NCBI RefSeq assembly: GCF_040939785.1
Contig: NZ_CP162553.1
Span: 2,170,001-2,234,000 of the forward strand
Direction: 5' to 3'
Length of the DNA: 64,000 bases
From: Bradyrhizobium lupini
GTDB lineage: Bacteria; Pseudomonadota; Alphaproteobacteria; Rhizobiales; Xanthobacteraceae
The notes beneath the pieces are model-generated. The model made no database searches. It saw only the letters and a list, made by a program, of their open reading frames with translations, and had not been told where the DNA came from. The number at the start of each line of letters is the position of its first letter. Positions within the stretch are counted from its first letter, which is position 1. The translations under genes and the position numbers were made by a program. Below are positions 42,640-51,473 of this stretch, piece after piece.

Positions 42640-42813
42640 ATGGGTTTCATCAAATTTACCAAGGGCACCTCGTTGAGCGACAAGGACCGCAAGGCCCTGC
42701 AGAAGTTGCTCGGCGCCGAGAAGAAGAAGCTGCAGTCCGCGCTGAAGGACGTCGACGCCAGCATTTCGATGTTGGGCGGCTCCAAGAAGTCCAAGAAGAA
42801 GAAGAAGACGTAA
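42640..42813 (+). CDS. 57-aa Lys-rich protein in the NRPS locus
   Basis: ATG 42640 follows CCGGGGAGTTCGTT. Sequence MGFIKFTKGTSLSDKDRKAL, then QKLLGAEKKKLQSALKDVDA, then SISMLGGSKKSKKKKKT: two predicted amphipathic helices and a C-terminal run of lysines. No signal peptide, cysteine or known domain. It lies 141 bp after the NRPS and 245 bp before the PPTase on the same strand. Possible roles are an NRPS accessory (MbtH-like in position but not in sequence), a nucleic-acid-binding peptide, or an acceptor for the NRPS product. I recognise no family. Confidence 0.7.
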   Translation: MGFIKFTKGTSLSDKDRKALQKLLGAEKKKLQSALKDVDASISMLGGSKKSKKKKKT

Positions 42814-43058
42814 GACTCGTCGGCCGGGACGCCGCACGAATCTTCAGGCTTCAGTTTTCGGGCTTCATTTTTCACATTTGGCCGCTCGCGTGTCGAGTTG
42901 GGGTCTCGCACAAGCTTGCGCCCGTAAACCGGCCAGCAATCGACAAGGATTCGCCCGAGTGGACCGCTAGAAGCGGTCCGCTTAGTTGATTCTTGCTCAG
43001 TTGATTCTTCCGTCATGGCAGGGGATTTGGCCCCGGCCTGGCGCCATGGGCCCAATTG

Positions 43059-43790
43059 ATGGCAGACGACAGAATTGAACTGTTTGTCGGATTGATCGAG
43101 AATTTTGACACGCCAGGTGCGATCGATACGTGCCGGCGCCTGCTCTCGGTCGACGAACGGGTACGAGCCGACCACTTCGTGTTCGAGCGGCACCAGCGAC
43201 AGTATATTTTCGCGCACGCGATGTTGCGCCTTGCGCTCTCGCACGTCGCACCTGAGGTCGCACCGACCGACTGGTCATTTGCGGCCGGGCGTTACGGGCG
43301 GCCGTTTGTCGCATCACCCAGGACATCGAGCACGCTGCATTTCAGCCTGTCGCACGCCGACGGCTGCGTCGCCTGCGTCGTGTCGGGGCATGAGACCGTC
43401 GGCGTCGATGTCGAGACCGTGTCGCGTCGGGTGGCGCCGCTGTCGACCGCGCTTCGGTTCTTCGCGCCGGAAGAGGTCGAAACGCTGCGCAGGCTGCCGG
43501 AGCCCGCCGCGACCGAGCGCTTCTTCGACTACTGGACGCTGAAAGAAGCCTATCTGAAGGCCAGGGGTTTCGGCCTCAATTTGCCGCTCGACGCCTTCGC
43601 GATGCAGGTATCGCGCGAGGCCATCGAGATCAGCTTCAAGCCCGATATCCCCGACGATCCGCAAGGCTGGCGATTCCAGCTGATCTCGCCGTCGCCCTCG
43701 CATCGTCTCGCGATCGCGGACGGCTCCCGCGCCACCGGCGGCCTTCCCATCACCCGCAATGGATGGCCGCTACAGGAGGCGGCTGAATGA
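43059..43790 (+). CDS. Sfp-type 4'-phosphopantetheinyl transferase
   Basis: About 243 aa from ATG 43059 (MADDRIELFVGLIENFDTPG). Family signatures VGVDVETVSRRVAPL (Mg-binding Asp) and FFDYWTLKEAYLKARGFGL (W-x-x-K-E-x-x-x-K) are present. It transfers phosphopantetheine from CoA to carrier serines, here most likely Ser568 and Ser1638 of the neighbouring NRPS. Its TGA overlaps the ATG of the luciferase-like gene (ATGA). Confidence 0.92.
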   Translation: MADDRIELFVGLIENFDTPGAIDTCRRLLSVDERVRADHFVFERHQRQYIFAHAMLRLALSHVAPEVAPTDWSFAAGRYGRPFVASPRTSSTLHFSLSHADGCVACVVSGHETVGVDVETVSRRVAPLSTALRFFAPEEVETLRRLPEPAATERFFDYWTLKEAYLKARGFGLNLPLDAFAMQVSREAIEISFKPDIPDDPQGWRFQLISPSPSHRLAIADGSRATGGLPITRNGWPLQEAAE

Positions 43791-44767
43791 CGCCGCGGCG
43801 GCTGCGCGTCTTTCCCGCGATTTCGCGCAACCGCGACCCCAAGAAATATGTCGACGAGCTGATGCGGGTGGCGCAGTTCGCCGATCGCAACGGCTTCGAA
43901 GGCATCCTGCTATTCGAAGGCAACGACGTGTTCGTCGAGCCCTGGGCGATGGCCCAGCACATCATCGGCGAGACGACCCGATCCTCGCCGCTGATCGCGG
44001 TCAATCCGGTCTACATGCACCCGTTCACGGCGGCAAAATTCGTCTCGTCCTTTGCGCAGCTCCACGGCCGCAAGGTCTATCTCAACATGATCACGGGGAC
44101 GGCGGTCAGCGATCTGCAGGGGCTCGGCGACGAGCAGTCGCACGCCGATCGCTATGTCCGGCTCGGCGAATTCGTTGCGCTGATGCGCCAGCTGCTGGCA
44201 AGCCCGCGTCCGACGACTTTCGAGGGCCGGTTCTACCGCGCCAGCAACCTGCAACTTCGGCCGCGCCTGCCGCCGGAGCTGATGCCGGAATTTCTGGTCG
44301 CAGGCCAGTCCGAGCCGGCACAGCGCGTCGCAAAGGAGACCGGCTGCATCAAGATGCAGATGTTGCCGCCGGATCTCGACCGCGGCCTCGATGCGCCGGG
44401 CATGAATTTTGGAATTTTCGCCCGCGAGGGACGCGACGAGGCGCGGCAAGCGGCAAAGGCGCGTTTCCGCGATAATGCCGACGATCGCGAGCTGCTCGCG
44501 CTCACCGTGGAGAACAGCGATTCCGTGTGGAAACGGCGCCTCTACGAGAGCCAGAGCGGCGAGCTCGCGGAAAATGGCTATTGGCTGCTGCCGTTCCTGA
44601 CCTTCCAGGCCGACTGCCCCTACCTCGTCGGCAGCTACGCGGAGATCGGCGCGAAGCTGAAGGAGTTTGCCGCGAAGGGGCTGACCACGATCATGCTCGA
44701 CATGGTCGCGGACGAGACCGAGATGCAGCACGTCTGCAAGGCGCTCGCGGCAAGCGGGATGTTTTGA
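43787..44767 (+). CDS. Luciferase-like flavin-dependent monooxygenase
   Basis: 326 aa; ATGA overlap with the PPTase gene. The bacterial luciferase/alkanesulfonate monooxygenase barrel is visible: YVDELMRVAQFADRNGFEGI, NPVYMHPFTAAKFVSSFAQL, VYLNMITGTAVSDLQGLGDE and MPEFLVAGQSEPAQRVAKET. It uses reduced FMN and O2 to oxidise a substrate. Translational coupling to the PPTase suggests it tailors the NRPS product, for example by N-hydroxylation or C-S/C-C oxidation; the precise reaction is unknown. Confidence 0.88.
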   Translation: MTPRRLRVFPAISRNRDPKKYVDELMRVAQFADRNGFEGILLFEGNDVFVEPWAMAQHIIGETTRSSPLIAVNPVYMHPFTAAKFVSSFAQLHGRKVYLNMITGTAVSDLQGLGDEQSHADRYVRLGEFVALMRQLLASPRPTTFEGRFYRASNLQLRPRLPPELMPEFLVAGQSEPAQRVAKETGCIKMQMLPPDLDRGLDAPGMNFGIFAREGRDEARQAAKARFRDNADDRELLALTVENSDSVWKRRLYESQSGELAENGYWLLPFLTFQADCPYLVGSYAEIGAKLKEFAAKGLTTIMLDMVADETEMQHVCKALAASGMF

Positions 44768-44799
44768 GTTGTGGATGAAGTCGACCTAACCATCCACAT

Positions 44800-44880
44800 C
44801 GTCATTGCGAGCGTAGCGAAGCAATCCAGAGTCCCTCCGCGGAAAGATTCTGGATTGCTTCGCTACCCTCGCAATGACGG
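44800..44880. repeat. REP-like palindromic element, copy 1
   Basis: Left arm CGTCATTGCGAGCGTAGCGA, then AGCAATCCAGA; right arm TCTGGATTGCTTCGCTACCC, then TCGCAATGACG. It lies between two convergent genes. The same arms recur at 55787-55873. I recall this motif as dispersed in Bradyrhizobiaceae genomes. Confidence 0.85.
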
Positions 44881-44905
44881 AGAATGATGGGCTACTCAGC
44901 GAGAA

Positions 44906-45931
44906 TCAGCGCGCCTCTTCGAAGCCGGCCAGCACCGAGGTCAGGTTCGCGCCGAGGATGTCCGAGAGGTAGCCGCCCTCCTGCACGAACACGGTCGGCA
45001 GGCCCATCTTCGCGATGGCCTGTCCGATGCGGCGGAAGCCCGGCGTGGTGACGGCGAGACCCTTGAGTGGATCGTGCTCGGAGGCGTCGAGGCCGAGCGC
45101 GATGACGAGGGCGCCGGGCGCAAAGGACTCGATCGCCTTGCGCGCGACGTCCATCGCCTGGATGTAGCCGTCATCGCCGGTGCCGATCGCCAGGGGAATG
45201 TTGAGATTTGTGCCAAGGCCGGGACCTTCGCCGCGCTCATGCGCATAGCCCCACACGTAAGGATAATACGCGACGGGATCGGCATGGATCGAGACCGTGT
45301 AGACATCCGGCCGCGCGTAGAAGATTCCTTGCGTGCCGTTGCCGTGATGGACGTCGACGTCGAGGATCACGACACGCTCGTGCCTCTGCCGCAGATGCGC
45401 CGCCGCGATCCCGCTGTTGTTGAGGAAGCAGAAGCCGCCGGCCATGTCGCGATAGGCGTGATGGCCGGGCGGCCGGCAGAGCGCATAGGTCGCATCCTCG
45501 CCGTCCATCACCATCTGTGCCGCGGTGACCGCGACGTCGGTCGCAGCGCAGGCCGCAGCCCAGGTGCCCGGGCCGATCGGCGCCGCGGTGTCGGCGGTGT
45601 GCCAGCCGAGCTTGCCGGTGATATGGGTGGGATAAGTCGCGGCATGGCGCACCGGATGGATATTGCCGATCATCTCCGGGCCGGAATCGCCGAGCGCGGT
45701 CCAGGCCTCCCAGGCCTCGCTCAGGAACGACAGATATTCCGGACTGTGGATGCGCGCACGCGGTCCCTGCCCGAATGTGGTCGGCTCGACCAGTTGATGC
45801 TTGCCGTCCTTGAGCCCTTTGAGCAGGCGGTCGGCACGTTCGGGCTGCTCGGTGGTGCGCTTGACCACACCGCGAACCAGGAAGAATTGCGGATCGTGGC
45901 TGCGATGCAGCTCGGTATGGACGGCTTTCAC
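44906..45931 (-). CDS. Histone-deacetylase-family amidohydrolase
   Basis: 341 aa from GTG 45931 with CGGAG upstream. HDAC/acetylpolyamine-amidohydrolase motifs: RPPGHHAYRDMAGGFCFLNN, VVILDVDVHHGNGTQGIFYA (zinc His/Asp) and LGLDASEHDPLKG. Bacterial members deacetylate polyamines, acetoin-related or other acetylated amines. The neighbourhood offers no substrate, though amine catabolism genes lie 5 kb away. Confidence 0.9.
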   Translation of the reverse strand: MKAVHTELHRSHDPQFFLVRGVVKRTTEQPERADRLLKGLKDGKHQLVEPTTFGQGPRARIHSPEYLSFLSEAWEAWTALGDSGPEMIGNIHPVRHAATYPTHITGKLGWHTADTAAPIGPGTWAAACAATDVAVTAAQMVMDGEDATYALCRPPGHHAYRDMAGGFCFLNNSGIAAAHLRQRHERVVILDVDVHHGNGTQGIFYARPDVYTVSIHADPVAYYPYVWGYAHERGEGPGLGTNLNIPLAIGTGDDGYIQAMDVARKAIESFAPGALVIALGLDASEHDPLKGLAVTTPGFRRIGQAIAKMGLPTVFVQEGGYLSDILGANLTSVLAGFEEAR

Positions 45932-46057
45932 TCGAACACTCCGTGGTCGCTTTGAGGGTGCCACAGATGTCTAAATCCCCGCGGCGGCGAGATGCAAGCA
46001 AGAAGAATGCCGCCCCTGTCGCACCGCCCTGCGCCGGAAGCAGATCCCTCGTGAAGC

Positions 46058-46999
46058 TCAGCAGCGCCCGCGCTGAAGGCAGTGCTCGCGGCCCTGCTGG
46101 TCGGTGCGGAAGGACTCGAGGAAGCCGCCCTGACGCTGAGTGACGAAGATCGTCTTGCCGTCGTGGCCTCCGAAGGCGAGGTTGGTCGGCTCCTTGGCTC
46201 TCAGCGTGATCTCCCGCTCCACCGCGCCATTGGCCTTCATCAACGTGATCGTGCCCTTGAGGATGCGCGCAACATACAGGCGGCCAGCGATGTCGGTGCG
46301 CAGGCCGTCGACAGTGTCGGGCTGAAATGCCTTGACGAGTCTTGGACTGGTGAGCTCGTTGCCGGCGACCGTATAGGACCAGATCTGACCGCTGCTGGAT
46401 TCCCCGACATAGAGCGTCTTGTCATCAGGGCTGAGATCTATGCCGTTGGTCGTGCCCATCGCGCGCGGCGCCGACATCAGCTGTCCCTGCACCGTTCCGT
46501 CGGCTCCCTTCGCGATGCGCCAGATGTGGCCTTCGCGACCTTTCCAGTTCGGATCGCTCGCGTAGATCGTGCCGTCGCGGGCGATGGTGATGTCGTTGGG
46601 CTGGTTCATCTCGTCGGAGTGAAACCAGATGGCGGGCTCGGTCGATCCCTTCGGGATCGCGAAGATGTTGTGCTTCTTGTAGTCGGCGATGAACATGGTG
46701 CCGTCGCGCGCGAAGCGGATGGCATTGCCGACGCTGCCCTCGGGCAGCGCCGTGAACGGCTCGGACGCCGTGCCGCCGACGGGCAGCTTGCCGATGGTGC
46801 CGGGCTTGCCGAAATTGACGACGAAGAGATTGCCGTCGAGATCGGCGGCCGGCCCTTCGATGCCGAACGTGTATTCGCCTGATGGCGTCACCTGCACGCT
46901 TTCGAACAGTTTCGTTTCCGCTCGGGCCGGTGCCGTCGCAAGGACGAGAACAACGCTACTGCACAGGCACCAGAAATTCCTGCCGGATGTAATAGCCAT
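46058..46999 (-). CDS. SMP-30/gluconolactonase-like secreted beta-propeller
   Basis: 313 aa from ATG 46999 (signal peptide ending ATAPARAE). YTFGIEGPAADLDGNLFVVN, IRFARDGTMFIADYKKHNIF, NGIDLSPDDKTLYVGES and DGLRTDIAGRLYVARI are propeller blades with the SMP-30 metal/active-site pattern. It probably hydrolyses a lactone in the periplasm. Its start lies 44 bp inside the 3' end of the upstream sugar-dehydrogenase-like gene, so the genes are coupled; a product lactone would be its natural substrate. Confidence 0.82.
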   Translation of the reverse strand: MAITSGRNFWCLCSSVVLVLATAPARAETKLFESVQVTPSGEYTFGIEGPAADLDGNLFVVNFGKPGTIGKLPVGGTASEPFTALPEGSVGNAIRFARDGTMFIADYKKHNIFAIPKGSTEPAIWFHSDEMNQPNDITIARDGTIYASDPNWKGREGHIWRIAKGADGTVQGQLMSAPRAMGTTNGIDLSPDDKTLYVGESSSGQIWSYTVAGNELTSPRLVKAFQPDTVDGLRTDIAGRLYVARILKGTITLMKANGAVEREITLRAKEPTNLAFGGHDGKTIFVTQRQGGFLESFRTDQQGREHCLQRGRC

Positions 47000-49028
47000 C
47001 GCCGTCGCTGCACTCGCCATTCAGATAGGCATCGGCCGGTCGGAAGAAGCGGCTGAAACCGGGTTTGTCTACAGCGTTCCTTTGTGTCACGACGACGACC
47101 TTGGCAGCCGGTATTTCGCCGCATTCCTTGTTCGTTTTGCCAAAGAACTTGCGCTGCGGCGGGCCGGACTTGATCCGCATCCGGATGCCTGGAACCATTC
47201 TTGACACCAGCAGATCCGCCGTGTCGAGCAGGCGCGTGTAACCGGGTTCGGCCTTCGGCAGGCCGTCGCCACCCGGCGGCATCAGTTTCTCCGCGCCCAA
47301 CCCACGAAGCCGCGTGCGCAACTTTCCGGAATCGGGATCACCAGGATAGATCCAGCCATCCTGCGACAGCATGAAGCGAAGCACCGTCGCGTCCTTCTGA
47401 GCGTCCGATAGGCCCGGCTTCAGGCCGAAATCCGAGTGACAGCCGACGCAGTGCTTTTCGACGAGGCCCTTGCGCAAATTGGTGAGCCGGACGCTGTTCT
47501 GCGCGTCCCTGGCCACGAAGACCGCCAGTTGCTCGATCAGCGCCTGGCTACGCACGTCGCAGGGCAGCGGCGACGGCGCATCGCCCGCGGCGCGGTCGAT
47601 CCGGATCACGGTCTGGTTCTTGTCCTCGACCAGCCAGATTGCGCCGTCCTCCGCGACCGTCATGCCGACCGGCGCACCTTGCGGCCGCGCGCCGTTGACG
47701 CGGTGCCAGCCTGCGATCAGCTCCTCGAACGGCGCGGCGGCGACGGCGCCGGCCTCGGTCTGAAAGCTGTGGGTCGGATCGGCCGCGCAACTGACATGAT
47801 AGCGTACCGGCGCCGGGGCGGGCTTCGGGAAGCCGTGATCGTCGACGTCATAGACGATGACGCGGCTGCCGGTCGGGCGATAGCCATGCAGGCCGACCAG
47901 CAGCTTGCCCTCGAGCTCCGGAAATTTCGCGCCGCGATAATAGAGCATCGCGAGCGGCGCGCCGTGCGGCGGCAGCAGCGAGAACGGCGCCTTGTAGAGA
48001 GCGTTGGCGGTGCACAGCGATTTGAAGACCCCCGACCGCAATACGATCCTGAATTCGAGACTCGGCGTCGACAAATCGTAGCAATAGGGCCAGCCGTAAT
48101 GCCTGCCCTGCTCGATCGCGTTGATCTCCTCGTTCGGCTTGAAAATGTCAGGCAGGTCGCGGCCGTTCTCGCCTTGCAGGAAGGCATAGCCCGCATCAGG
48201 GAAGTTCGGATGCAGCGCCAGCGCCATCGAGTTGCGCAGGCCGCGCGCATAGACACCGTGCGGCGGGTCGGGTTCGCCAGGCTTCAACGCCGGGAAGATA
48301 CCGCCCGGGGGCGGCGTGAACAGCCAGATCGACGCCATTGCGGAAACGCCCTCCGCCGCCGCGCAAGGTCTCGTGATCGGCGCCGGCGTGATGCAGTCGT
48401 CGCTGTGCGAGCCGACATTGACGAACAGCCGGCCGTTCTTATCAAAGACAAACTGCTTGAATGGATGCGCGCTCTCGTCGAGCTTTTTGCCGTCGGGCAA
48501 TGTGATCCGGCGGCCGGGCATGTGACGGACGACGGTCTCGACCGTGTCGCGCGGATTGTCGGCGAGCGGATCGAACCGGAAGATCGTCTCCGCGCTCGAG
48601 GCATAGAGCTTCTTGTCCGGGCCGATCGCGAGGCCGAACGGATATTCGATTGCAGTCAGCAACTCCTTGAACCGCTGTCCCTGGGGTGCCCGCGGGTCGA
48701 GCAACAGCAGCCGGCCATCGGTATGGCCCCAGCCCGCCATGTCGGCGACCACGAACAGGTCACGACCGGGCACCTGGATGATCGAGCGCGGGAATTTCAG
48801 CCGATCCTCCTCGCTGGCGACGAGGCCAGCGCAAAATCCCGCCTTCATGTCGATCTGGATTCTGGGAAAGGCGAGATCGGCGCTGCCGCAGGTCTCCGTG
48901 CCGATCGCATAGCCGCTCTTGCGGACCGGTTCTGATGAGCCTACCGAGGCGAGGGTCAGGAGGACCACCAAGGCGCCCGTGCATGCGCGCAGGCTTCGGC
49001 TTTCACGCCAAAATGTGAGGTGGTTCAC
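46956..49028 (-). CDS. PQQ-dependent sugar-dehydrogenase-like protein with cytochrome c tail
   Basis: 690 aa from GTG 49028, with GGGAGG upstream. Signal peptide LVVLLTLASVG. The propeller region resembles sorbosone/glucose dehydrogenases (IIQVPGRDLFVVADMAGWGH, YPFGLAIGPDKKLYASS, GRLFVNVGSHSDDC, GVYARGLRNSMALALHP). Near residue 545 CVGCHSDFG is a heme c motif (CxxCH). So it likely oxidises a sugar or alcohol in the periplasm and passes electrons through heme. It overlaps the SMP-30-like gene. Confidence 0.82.
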   Translation of the reverse strand: MNHLTFWRESRSLRACTGALVVLLTLASVGSSEPVRKSGYAIGTETCGSADLAFPRIQIDMKAGFCAGLVASEEDRLKFPRSIIQVPGRDLFVVADMAGWGHTDGRLLLLDPRAPQGQRFKELLTAIEYPFGLAIGPDKKLYASSAETIFRFDPLADNPRDTVETVVRHMPGRRITLPDGKKLDESAHPFKQFVFDKNGRLFVNVGSHSDDCITPAPITRPCAAAEGVSAMASIWLFTPPPGGIFPALKPGEPDPPHGVYARGLRNSMALALHPNFPDAGYAFLQGENGRDLPDIFKPNEEINAIEQGRHYGWPYCYDLSTPSLEFRIVLRSGVFKSLCTANALYKAPFSLLPPHGAPLAMLYYRGAKFPELEGKLLVGLHGYRPTGSRVIVYDVDDHGFPKPAPAPVRYHVSCAADPTHSFQTEAGAVAAAPFEELIAGWHRVNGARPQGAPVGMTVAEDGAIWLVEDKNQTVIRIDRAAGDAPSPLPCDVRSQALIEQLAVFVARDAQNSVRLTNLRKGLVEKHCVGCHSDFGLKPGLSDAQKDATVLRFMLSQDGWIYPGDPDSGKLRTRLRGLGAEKLMPPGGDGLPKAEPGYTRLLDTADLLVSRMVPGIRMRIKSGPPQRKFFGKTNKECGEIPAAKVVVVTQRNAVDKPGFSRFFRPADAYLNGECSDGDGYYIRQEFLVPVQ

Positions 49029-49234
49029 GGCGCCTCCCGGACGTTCCGTCCAGGGTTGTTCCATGCCGCGGGAACGCCGTCCAGTTGATCAACACCCCCT
49101 TGTGATCAAACCAGCAGGGGGCTTGGCGCCGACCAATCTCCGTAGATTCCCTTACCGGGCTCGACCCGAATGTTTCGCGAAGGCTTGGAATGGTATCGGT
49201 TTGCCGTCCCAATCGCTCCCAATAGGAGACGCAT

Positions 49235-49468
49235 ATGGTCCAGGTCTATTTTCACTGCTCCAACTTGGACGGCACGCTGATCGATCGCAGCGGCACAGCC
49301 GTGACCAACCTGACCGAGGCGCGCGACCGTGCCGCCCAGATCATGAACGCGATGATCCTGACGCCCGGCGCTGAGGATTGGCGCGACTGGGTAATCCATG
49401 TCAGCGGCTCCGACGGCGAGGAGATCTTCGACCTCCCCTTCACTGCCATGCTCGGCAAGCCGCACTGA
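49235..49468 (+). CDS. DUF6894-type small protein
   Basis: 77 aa; AATAGGAGACGCAT precedes ATG 49235. VYFHCSNLDGTLIDRSGTAV, then DWRDWVIHVSGSDGEEIF is the pattern I know as DUF6894, abundant in Bradyrhizobium. Function unknown. It is followed 9 bp later by another short gene. Confidence 0.8.
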   Translation: MVQVYFHCSNLDGTLIDRSGTAVTNLTEARDRAAQIMNAMILTPGAEDWRDWVIHVSGSDGEEIFDLPFTAMLGKPH

Positions 49469-49477
49469 GGTGATGCC

Positions 49478-49654
49478 ATGTTGCTCGCGTCACTGACCCT
49501 GTTCCGCCAGCCCCTGAACTTCATCGCCAGCAAATGGCTGACGCTGATCCGGATCGCGGGAAATCCCTACCGCCCCGAGCTCCACTACATGCGCGGGCCT
49601 GGCCCGAAATGGCACGCCAGGTATCAGGCCAGCCGGCTGGATCGCGCGCGCTGA
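49478..49654 (+). CDS. 58-aa basic protein of unknown function
   Basis: ATG 49478 with GAGGTGATGCC upstream, 9 bp after the DUF6894 stop. Sequence MLLASLTLFRQPLNFIASKW, then LTLIRIAGNPYRPELHYMRG, basic with a short hydrophobic N-terminus. The strong ribosome site and tight spacing support translation. No family recognised. Confidence 0.6.
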   Translation: MLLASLTLFRQPLNFIASKWLTLIRIAGNPYRPELHYMRGPGPKWHARYQASRLDRAR

Positions 49655-49881
49655 GCCCTGCGGCTTCCGCTTCCCACTGATCGGTCTCATAACTCGTCAT
49701 GCCCGGGCCTGTCCCGGGCTTTCTCGTCTTGGCATCTACGTCTTGCCGACTGCGCCACCCCCGCTGTTACACACCAGCCATGCCGCGTCGCCCTTTCGAT
49801 GTTCTCGATGGGGGCGATGTGCCATTCTTCGCGGAGCTCAGCGCAACGAAGCCAAACCGAAGACAGCACACAGACATCATC

Positions 49882-51471
49882 ATGCCGCACCAGTTCAGCC
49901 ACACCCAAACCGTCCGCAAGCCCGCCGTCACATCCAAAGGCGGCATCGTCGCCGCGCAATCGCGGCGGGCGGCCGAAGTGGGGGCGCAAGTGCTGGCGGC
50001 GGGCGGCGACTGTGTGGACGCGATCGTCGCCACCACCTTCGCGCTTAACGTGCTGGAGCCCTGGAACAGCGGCATGGGCGGCGGCGGCGGGATGGTGCTC
50101 TACCGTGCCGCGGAAAATCTCTACGAGGTGATCGACTACGGCATGTGCGCGCCGCAAAGCCTGCGCGCCGCCGACTATCCGCTCAGCGGCGAAGGCGCGG
50201 CTTCCGACCTGTTTCCCTGGCAGCGGGTGAAGGACGACCGCAACATCCACGGCCCCGGCTCGATCGCCGTGCCCGGCGTCGTCGCCGGCATGGAGGAGGC
50301 GCATCGCCGTCACGCCAGGCTGCCGTGGAACGATCTGGTCGCGCCGGCCGTCGCCCTCGCCGGCGAAGGCCTGCTGGTCGATTGGTGGACCACGCTGACG
50401 ATCGCGGCATCGGCGTCCGATCTTCGGCGCTATCCCGCGAGCGCGACAACGTTCCTGAAGGACGGCCTCCCGCCGAGCGCGCCGTGGGGCATCAAGTCCG
50501 AGACGCGGCTGCCGCTGGACACGCTGAAGGCGACACTGGCGCACCTCGCCGACGCCGGTCCGCGCGATTTCTACCAGGGCGATCTCGCCAGGAGCATCGC
50601 ATCCGACATCAAGGCCGACGGCGGCGCGCTATCGGTGGAGGACCTCGCCGCGTTCCGAGCCCATCTGCGCGATCCGCTGGCGATCCCCTATCGCGGCGGC
50701 AAGGTGTTTGCGACACCGGAGCTGACGGCCGGACCGACCATGGCGCATGCGCTGCGCCTGTTGCAGCAGAACCTGAAGCCGGGAAGCGCGCCCGATGCGG
50801 GCGCCTATGCCGAATATGCCGCCGCGCTGCAATCGGCCTATCGCGAGCGGCTCAAGGATATGGGCGATGCCGACGGCAAGCGCTCGCTCGGCGCGGACTA
50901 TCTGGCGCCCGCCTGCACCACGCACTTCTCCGTGGTCGACCGCCACGGCAACATCGCGGCGGTGACGCAGACGCTGCTGTCGTCCTTCGGCTCGAAATAC
51001 GTCACGCCGCACACCGGCATCGCCATGAACAACGGCATCATGTGGTTCGACCCGAAGCCAGGCACCACCAACTCGCTCGCCTCTGGCAAGCGCTGTCTCA
51101 CCAACTACACGCCCGTCATCGCCGAGGCCAAGGACGGCAGACGGCTCGCGGTCGGTGCCTCCGGCGGTCGCCGCATCCTCCCGTCGGTGATGCAGATCGT
51201 GTCGTTTGCGATGGATTTCGGCATGGATCTCGATGCCGCGATCCACCAACCGCGCATCGACGCCAGCGAAGGCGCCATCGTGATCGGCGATACCAGGCTG
51301 CCGGCGGACACACGCGAGGCGCTCGCGGCGCGATTCGACTATGAGGAAGCGCGGGTGCAGTCCTTGCCGCAGAAGTTCGCCTGCCCGAGCGTCGTGATGC
51401 GCGACGGCGACACCAACTCCGGCGCGGTCGAGATCTTCCAGCCCTGGGCCGACGCGGTGGCGGAGGGCTGA
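49882..51471 (+). CDS. ggt: Gamma-glutamyltransferase family protein
   Basis: 529 aa from ATG 49882 (MPHQFSHTQTVRKPAVTSKG); upstream starts are possible. AAEVGAQVLAAGGDCVDAIV and NVLEPWNSGMGGGGGMVLYR are family hallmarks. The maturation/nucleophile threonine lies in CTTHFSVVDRHGNIAAVTQT. The proenzyme cleaves itself there and then transfers or hydrolyses gamma-glutamyl groups. No signal peptide is seen, so it may act in the cytoplasm on gamma-glutamyl amines, in keeping with the adjacent oxidase and transporter. Confidence 0.88.
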   Translation: MPHQFSHTQTVRKPAVTSKGGIVAAQSRRAAEVGAQVLAAGGDCVDAIVATTFALNVLEPWNSGMGGGGGMVLYRAAENLYEVIDYGMCAPQSLRAADYPLSGEGAASDLFPWQRVKDDRNIHGPGSIAVPGVVAGMEEAHRRHARLPWNDLVAPAVALAGEGLLVDWWTTLTIAASASDLRRYPASATTFLKDGLPPSAPWGIKSETRLPLDTLKATLAHLADAGPRDFYQGDLARSIASDIKADGGALSVEDLAAFRAHLRDPLAIPYRGGKVFATPELTAGPTMAHALRLLQQNLKPGSAPDAGAYAEYAAALQSAYRERLKDMGDADGKRSLGADYLAPACTTHFSVVDRHGNIAAVTQTLLSSFGSKYVTPHTGIAMNNGIMWFDPKPGTTNSLASGKRCLTNYTPVIAEAKDGRRLAVGASGGRRILPSVMQIVSFAMDFGMDLDAAIHQPRIDASEGAIVIGDTRLPADTREALAARFDYEEARVQSLPQKFACPSVVMRDGDTNSGAVEIFQPWADAVAEG

Positions 51472-51473
51472 GC

